Assembly (NCBI GenBank): GCA_034925865.1
Contig: JAYFRN010000035.1
Span: forward strand, 1-36,830
Direction: 5' to 3'
DNA length: 36,830 nucleotides
From: Oscillospiraceae bacterium
GTDB lineage: Bacteria > Bacillota > Clostridia > Oscillospirales > SIG627
The notes below the pieces were generated by a model. It was not told where the DNA came from. It ran no database searches and was given only the letters and a program-made list of their open reading frames with translations. Below are positions 32,139 to 36,830 of the stretch, piece after piece (position 1 is the stretch's first letter; each line of letters starts with the position of its first letter). Made by a program: the position numbers and the translations under genes.

Positions 32139-34091
32139 TTATAACTTAACCTGAACAACTTCACCCGGCATATATTTATATTGCCGATTATTACCCGCGC
32201 AGGAAACACTGATCATATGCTCCTTTCCGGAGCGTTCGACAATAATATCAAAACTCTTTCCGAACAGTTTTACCGATTTAAGACTCATACGCTCCCACTC
32301 ATCCGGCAATCTCGGCACACACGCGAAGCTGTCAAGCCCGGTGGGATTTATCCCGAATATGCCTTCGGTCACGACACGGCAATACAGAGCGCTCTCCGCC
32401 GACAGCTGACGTTCATCGGCTTCGGGATATGCCTCCACAGCATACGGAACATGTTCTTCCAGTAATCTGCGTCGTGAATAATACGTAAAATAATCAAGTG
32501 CCCTTTCTGTTTCACCTGCATTGAATACCCCGCGAAGACCGTACAAGGTGGATCTGTCCCAGAAGGTTTTATCTCCCGCCTGCGTGGCAAGCCCGTTTTC
32601 AGTCCACAGTCTCGGAGAAAACAGCGCGTCAATTGTTCCCTTCTTGCGGTTCATAATGCCCATTGTAAGCGGAAGGCAAATCCATGCCCTCAATATGTCG
32701 TTTCCGTCATAATACCTGTATGTATCAAAACCTTCCACATTCGCGCCGAAATATTTTTCAATTGATACGGCAAGCTCATCCGCACGCGTATTATATTCAT
32801 CTGCCTCCTGGGTTTTCCCGATGGCGTATGCAAGATATGATGCCGAACGCAGCCCGCCGTAGGTAAGGCTCGATGTCGACAAATTTGCATTTCCGCTTGG
32901 AAAACGGCCTTCAAGCTCATCCGACTTAGAAGAGATAACTCCGTCATCTGTCATTTTTCTTTTACAGTATTCAAGGCACCATTCAATGGCGGGCCAAAGC
33001 TCTTCGGCTATAGCTTTGTCACCTGTTTCAAGCGCAAATCGTGACGCTCCGTATGCGTACATTGCCGCGTCACCGCGGTCTCCCGCGCCCTCCCATATAT
33101 CGATTCCCTCGGCGATTATGGACGAAGGAATCGGCGTATAATCAGGACCCATAAAAGGTATGTACAGCCTGTAGCAATTTAATGAAGCTATATTTCCTTC
33201 TTTATAACCAAGGAACGGAAAAAACGGCCCGGCATATTCCGCCTGATCGTTTGCCCATACCGCGGCGTAATATGATCCGCCACCCGGACCGTGCATAAGT
33301 CCGCCTTTTGTTTCAAATATGCTCTCCGAAGCCCGGAGCTTTGCCATATTAAACGCATTAGCAAGCACCGGATCGGGGCATTCAAATATCAGTGATTGCG
33401 AAATATTTTTTACAAGAGAAAGCCTTTTATTCAATTCATCATCGGCGTCAAGGACCGGAACGCCGTTCATTATTTTTCTGCCGGAATATGTTATTCCGAA
33501 AGCTATTTCTTCACCGGGCTTTAATTCAGTTCTGAGCGGAGCATTATGGTTTACTTCCAGTATATATATTCCGTAAACCCCTCTGGCAGTTTTAACATCG
33601 TTAAGCGGCATTATATCAATGGAAGCTGATTTTTCAGAACTGTTTTTCAGAATAATGCGATCCATAACAGCCTGATGCCCTGTGGTCGGGAAAACAGTAC
33701 GGATTATATCGATATTCTGCTTTGTATGGCTTTTGATGGTAAGTACACCGTTGAAAACAATGTGGTAAGGCTTTTCGTCTGATATGCTTTCACCGTTTAT
33801 TATGATGTGCGATGCGGTATCCATGCCGTATTTCTGAATAAGGCTGGCATGCGTATTATTCGGTATCGTTCTGAGCATAGGATAGACAACACTGCGCGTC
33901 AAGGTCAAATTACCGTTGCCGTCAACTCCGTAATATACAATAGTTGAAACAAATTTACCGCTCATTTCGATATGGTCTTCGTGCGGTATATTTTTATCCT
34001 CAGATACATTCCAGCAAATACTTCCGTCATTGTTCAGTTTCCAACGTGTGCTTTCGTCGGTTTTCATGGGTGTTTTAATTAATATATCCAT
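32139..34091 (-). CDS. Six-hairpin (alpha/alpha-barrel) glycosidase-like protein
   Basis: 650 residues without signal peptide, hence cytoplasmic. Residues about 1-225 are beta-rich, as in the N-terminal sandwich of such enzymes. From about 245 helical repeats follow with GGLMHGPGGGSYYAAVWANDQAEY (in part; about 262-285), a likely active-site block with Asp, then DIWEGAGDRGDAAMYAYGASRFAL and FDTYRYYDGNDILRAWICLPL. This is the six-hairpin glycosidase superfamily (with GH15, GH78, GH94, GH36-like members); the exact family and linkage are not clear to me. AGGAG ribosome site. An imperfect dyad (about 34108-34147) upstream may be an operator. Converges with the solute-binding lipoprotein gene. 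Confidence 0.75.
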   Translation of the reverse strand: MDILIKTPMKTDESTRWKLNNDGSICWNVSEDKNIPHEDHIEMSGKFVSTIVYYGVDGNGNLTLTRSVVYPMLRTIPNNTHASLIQKYGMDTASHIIINGESISDEKPYHIVFNGVLTIKSHTKQNIDIIRTVFPTTGHQAVMDRIILKNSSEKSASIDIMPLNDVKTARGVYGIYILEVNHNAPLRTELKPGEEIAFGITYSGRKIMNGVPVLDADDELNKRLSLVKNISQSLIFECPDPVLANAFNMAKLRASESIFETKGGLMHGPGGGSYYAAVWANDQAEYAGPFFPFLGYKEGNIASLNCYRLYIPFMGPDYTPIPSSIIAEGIDIWEGAGDRGDAAMYAYGASRFALETGDKAIAEELWPAIEWCLEYCKRKMTDDGVISSKSDELEGRFPSGNANLSTSSLTYGGLRSASYLAYAIGKTQEADEYNTRADELAVSIEKYFGANVEGFDTYRYYDGNDILRAWICLPLTMGIMNRKKGTIDALFSPRLWTENGLATQAGDKTFWDRSTLYGLRGVFNAGETERALDYFTYYSRRRLLEEHVPYAVEAYPEADERQLSAESALYCRVVTEGIFGINPTGLDSFACVPRLPDEWERMSLKSVKLFGKSFDIIVERSGKEHMISVSCAGNNRQYKYMPGEVVQVKL

Positions 34092-34155
34092 ATTTACTCC
34101 TATAGTATTGATTCACGACTATGTAAACTAATCGTTATGTATCAATCATTTATTG

Positions 34156-34767
34156 TTAATAATTTAATATATGTGAATGATCATTAAATACATGAAGATA
34201 ATACTTTTCGTCTTTTTCATTATACTTTATAATTGAGATTGAACAATTTTCAGGAGGAAGCCCCAAATAGAATCTTTTTTCCTGCGAAATATTCAGTAGC
34301 CCGCAAATTATCGAGCGAATTGTTCCGCCATGGCATACAATCGCTACTTTATTATATTTTTTTATCAGTGGTTGTATAATTATTTTACACCTTTGCCATA
34401 CAGCTTCGCCGTTTTCTCCGTTTGGATATGCTATATCTTCATCATGTGAAATCCATTTTGAATAAGTATCCGGAAATAAATCCCATGATTTCAGATATAA
34501 ATCTCCCATATCTATCTCCCGCAAGGCTTTATCACATATAACCTTACTACGACATAATTCGCTTAATATATTGGCTGTTTGTTGTGCTCTGGATAAATCA
34601 CTGGTCAATATAACATCAAGCTGTAGCTTCTTGCATCTCTGCGAAAGTAACTTAGCTTGCTCAATTCCCTTTTCAGTTAACGGGGGATCCATAACTTGTC
34701 TTTCATAATTATAGTATTCAGGCAACGATCGAAAGCTTTCGCCATGTCTAATTAGATATAAATCCAT
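34156..34767 (-). CDS. Histidine phosphatase (phosphoglycerate-mutase-like) family protein
   Basis: 203 residues. The catalytic LIRHGES is at residues 5-11 (phosphohistidine His8), PPLTEKGIEQAK follows, then LTSDLSRAQQTANIL, LREIDMGDL and VCHGGTIRSIICGLL with the second catalytic His. This order is that of cofactor-independent histidine phosphatases such as CobC or broad-specificity GpmB-type enzymes. The substrate is undetermined; no cobalamin genes are near. The AAGGA ribosome site is well placed. It lies 64 nt before the glycosidase gene in the same direction. Confidence 0.9.
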   Translation of the reverse strand: MDLYLIRHGESFRSLPEYYNYERQVMDPPLTEKGIEQAKLLSQRCKKLQLDVILTSDLSRAQQTANILSELCRSKVICDKALREIDMGDLYLKSWDLFPDTYSKWISHDEDIAYPNGENGEAVWQRCKIIIQPLIKKYNKVAIVCHGGTIRSIICGLLNISQEKRFYLGLPPENCSISIIKYNEKDEKYYLHVFNDHSHILNY

Positions 34768-34856
34768 ATGCTATCCTTTAATTAATATTTTAACCTCATG
34801 TATATAAAATAAACTCTTATAGGATAAATAAAATCAATTAATAGAATTCAGCTATT

Positions 34857-36098
34857 TTAATTCGTAAACGTCTTTCGCACTTCCGACAGATCATGCCCTG
34901 TCGGATTCTGGAAAATACGAAGGTCAAATTCCGCGGCGACGGCAATGATATGGTCAAAAATGTCCGCCTGAATTCCTTCATACTCGGCCCATTCAGTCGT
35001 GTTTGTGAAAACATAAATCTCCAACGGAAGACCGTGTTCAGTCGGACTTAACTGACGCACCATACGGGTCATGCTCTTGTGTACCTTGGGGTTATGCGCA
35101 AGGTATGCGTCCACATATGCGCGGAATGTACCGATATTAGTCAGGTGTCTTCCGTCAACTCTGCTGGAATCAATCGCAAGTTGCTTGTTATACGCATCTA
35201 TTTCCTTCGTTTTTTTGGCAAGATAATCTTCTATAAGCCTGAATTTACTATAACGCGCAAGCATTTCATCATCACAAAACTTAATGCTCGTCATATCAAT
35301 ATAAAGCGCTCTTTCGATCCTCCTGCCTCCGGCCTCCTGCATTGATCTCCAGTTTTTAAAAGATTCGGACACCAAAGAATATGTCGGAATTGTGGTTATT
35401 GTCTTATCCCAGTTTTGGACTTTTACAGTATGTAAAGTGACATCTATTACCGAACCGTCTGCGCTGCGGCTTGGCATTTCGATCCAGTCTCCTATGCGCA
35501 CCATATCATTTTCGGTCAGCTGAATGCTTGCCACAAAGCCGAGAATGGAATTCTGGAAAATCAACAGAATCACAGCCGTGGCGGCTCCGATACCACCGAG
35601 CAAAAGCGTCGGCGACTGATCCATCAGAACGCTTATGATAACAACGGCGCCGATAATATATGCCAGGATTTTGACTATCTGTAAATATCCCTTTATAGGA
35701 CGGGATTTTGATATCTCGTAATTCCTGTAAATATCGTCAACAGCGTCAAGAAGCTTATCAAGTGACAGAATAATGCCGAAAACGATCATGGACAAAGCAA
35801 TCCGGCGTATCCAGACCTCACATGACGGGAAGGTTGACGCAAATATATTGACAACAATAGCGGGAATGATGAGAATCAATCGGTCAAATACCTTACGACG
35901 AAACAGTATATCATCCCATTTTGCTTTGCTTTTTGATACAACGGCTTTCATTATTCGCAATAACAGCTTTTTTGCTATATAGTAAGACAGAAAGCTGACA
36001 AGAACAGTAATAATGACAGCTGCTGTCGCAGACATAAATCCGGAAACAACTTCGCTTATTCCCTGTTCTATGAAATATGCCTTGATCCAATCAATCAT
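34857..36098 (-). CDS. MscS-family mechanosensitive channel, YbdG-like
   Basis: 413 residues from ATG 36098, with GGAG 8 nt upstream; the 26 extra codons in frame have no start signal. Four or five membrane segments lie in the first 200 residues, the last being the pore-lining ATAVILLIFQNSILGFVASIQL. The beta domain follows with NDMVRIGDWIEMPSRSADGSVIDVTLHTVKVQNWD. The C-terminal part with KTKEIDAYNK, GTFRAYVDAYL and SPTEHGLPLEIYVFTNTTEW is the insertion-bearing form typical of YbdG-type miniconductance channels. It releases solutes upon osmotic downshock. Confidence 0.92.
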   Translation of the reverse strand: MIDWIKAYFIEQGISEVVSGFMSATAAVIITVLVSFLSYYIAKKLLLRIMKAVVSKSKAKWDDILFRRKVFDRLILIIPAIVVNIFASTFPSCEVWIRRIALSMIVFGIILSLDKLLDAVDDIYRNYEISKSRPIKGYLQIVKILAYIIGAVVIISVLMDQSPTLLLGGIGAATAVILLIFQNSILGFVASIQLTENDMVRIGDWIEMPSRSADGSVIDVTLHTVKVQNWDKTITTIPTYSLVSESFKNWRSMQEAGGRRIERALYIDMTSIKFCDDEMLARYSKFRLIEDYLAKKTKEIDAYNKQLAIDSSRVDGRHLTNIGTFRAYVDAYLAHNPKVHKSMTRMVRQLSPTEHGLPLEIYVFTNTTEWAEYEGIQADIFDHIIAVAAEFDLRIFQNPTGHDLSEVRKTFTN

Positions 36099-36176
36099 TT
36101 TCGACTCCTTTATGTTTAGCCCGCGATTATAGGATATCTTGAAAATTATATCAGATATTATTATAGCTATATTCAT

Positions 36177-36483
36177 CTCTTAAAACAAGATGGAATTAAT
36201 ATTTTTAGAGAATTTATAATATATGCAGGCAGAGACAGAATCTCGGATATGCATACAATCCTATGGGAACGGCCGCAAGCAATATGAAATATGATAAGAA
36301 GTTGCTTGGCAGTTGATTATAAATGTCCTTCCGCATGGCAGCAAAAACCGTCTTAGATAAATTTATACACAATGTGTATGGCTTAACATCAGACATATGG
36401 TTAACAATAACACATATTAATATTGTATAATTTATGTGGCAAGGCGCTATTAAAAATATAAGCTTTTTAATAAATAATTTATA
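36177..36483. other. Gene-poor intergenic region before the SLH gene
   Basis: An open frame of 60 codons (36214-36396, minus) has hydrophobic C-terminal residues but no ribosome site. A small hairpin ATACAC/GTGTAT lies at about 36365-36379. Nothing else is recognised; the sequence is very AT-rich towards the promoter at 36484. Confidence 0.4.
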
Positions 36484-36512
36484 TTGACATAATATGCTTT
36501 ATATGATATATT
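36484..36512 (+). promoter_or_regulatory. Sigma-A promoter of the SLH gene
   Basis: TTGACA (36484-36489), a 17-nt spacer, TATATT (36507-36512). A TATAAT at 36513-36518 is too far from this -35 (23 nt). The ribosome site GAGGT is at about 36541-36545. Confidence 0.6.
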
Positions 36513-36551
36513 TATAATATATTCCTTTAATATAACAATCGAGGTAAATTT

Positions 36552-36830
36552 ATGAAATTCCTAAAATCAGTTTTATGTAGCATTCTAATAATTTCAATAT
36601 TATTGCCTGTTATTACAATTTTCTCAGTTGCTGAAGCTAACGACAATAATAATTTTGAAGGAGCAAGTGATTGGGCGCTTGAAGAACTAAACGAAGCCGA
36701 AAGCCTGGGGCTTGTTACTTCAAAAGTAAAAAAGAATACATCTTTACCGATAACAAGAGAAGAATTCTGCGAACTTGCAGTCCTTTTCTACGAAAAATAC
36801 ACAGGAAAACCCGCCGAGCTTCCTCAAAGC
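36552..36830 (+). CDS. Secreted S-layer-homology (SLH) domain protein, 5' part
   Basis: 93 codons before the window ends, frame open. Signal peptide MKFLKSVLCSILIISILLPV... with cleavage probably after SVAEA (about residue 29). The mature start has ASDWALEELNEAESLGLV and ITREEFCELAVLFYEKYTG, the pattern of an SLH repeat (W/A-x-x-E-L/A-x-x-LGL then R-x-E-F-x-x-L/A). SLH domains bind secondary cell-wall polymers and hold proteins to the envelope. The remaining domains, and so the role, lie outside the window. Confidence 0.85.
   Translation, partial: MKFLKSVLCSILIISILLPVITIFSVAEANDNNNFEGASDWALEELNEAESLGLVTSKVKKNTSLPITREEFCELAVLFYEKYTGKPAELPQS

Noticed and set aside
32139-34091. Assignment to a specific glycoside hydrolase family such as GH78 or GH94
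   Set aside because: The six-hairpin fold is suggested by motif order, but I could not match family-specific catalytic residues.
36214-36396. 60-codon open frame on the minus strand
   Set aside because: No ribosome site or recognisable motif; it lies in an AT-rich intergenic stretch.
1-36830. CRISPR array to go with the Card1-like gene
   Set aside because: No regularly spaced direct repeats of 25-40 nt were found on either side; the only recurrent elements are the four dispersed hairpins.

Overview
The window looks like chromosome from a low-to-medium GC, Gram-positive-type anaerobe, most likely an uncultured Clostridia-like Bacillota member. Pointers are AGGAG-type ribosome sites, several near-consensus sigma-A promoters, lipoproteins with Thr/Glu-rich stalks, an S-layer-homology protein, ComEC, EgsA/AraM and a fermentative D-lactate dehydrogenase. 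There is no phage module, IS transposase, integrase, CRISPR array, rRNA or tRNA that I can recognise.

Layout. (1) 1-7.1 kb, minus strand: Ku, three-domain LigD, enolase, D-lactate dehydrogenase, a GlsB/YeaQ stress membrane protein and a DUF2892-like membrane protein, all in one direction and ending at a strong hairpin (573-619). A truncated HD-domain gene and the start of another gene lie beyond it. (2) 7.3-9.8 kb, plus strand: a Thr/Glu-rich lipoprotein and a GH25 lysozyme, the latter flanked by two copies of a hairpin repeat. (3) 10.2-18.9 kb, minus strand: a radical SAM/SPASM enzyme with a small lipoprotein-like partner, glycerol-1-phosphate dehydrogenase, ribulose-phosphate epimerase, an AlgX/AlgJ-like lipoprotein, an EF-G-like GTPase and an FkbM methyltransferase. 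(4) 18.9-20.1 kb, plus: a stand-alone DUF1887 (Card1/Can2-like) CARF-nuclease protein behind a near-perfect promoter, converging on comEC. (5) 20.1-29.2 kb, minus: a long operon HD protein - LURP-one-like - mnmA - DUF5131 - GT-C-like membrane protein - PIG-L deacetylase - small lipoprotein - comEC, with tight overlaps in its first half and a consensus promoter at 29182-29210. (6) 29.4-32 kb, plus: PHP phosphoesterase and a solute-binding lipoprotein, the latter flanked by two more copies of the repeat. (7) 32.1-36.1 kb, minus: six-hairpin glycosidase, histidine phosphatase, MscS-type channel; then the start of an SLH protein at the right edge.

The most noteworthy items are a four-copy hairpin repeat family whose copies flank two single genes; the radical SAM/SPASM enzyme beside a lipoprotein-like candidate substrate; an orphan Card1/Can2-like protein with a Ser replacing the usual nuclease Glu; an HD-domain gene whose proper start codon appears to be ACG; a ComEC with a degenerate metallo-beta-lactamase-like tail; and a 32-bp perfect palindrome sitting exactly between a Shine-Dalgarno sequence and its ATG.

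All functional calls rest on reading motifs in the translated sequence; no database search was possible.
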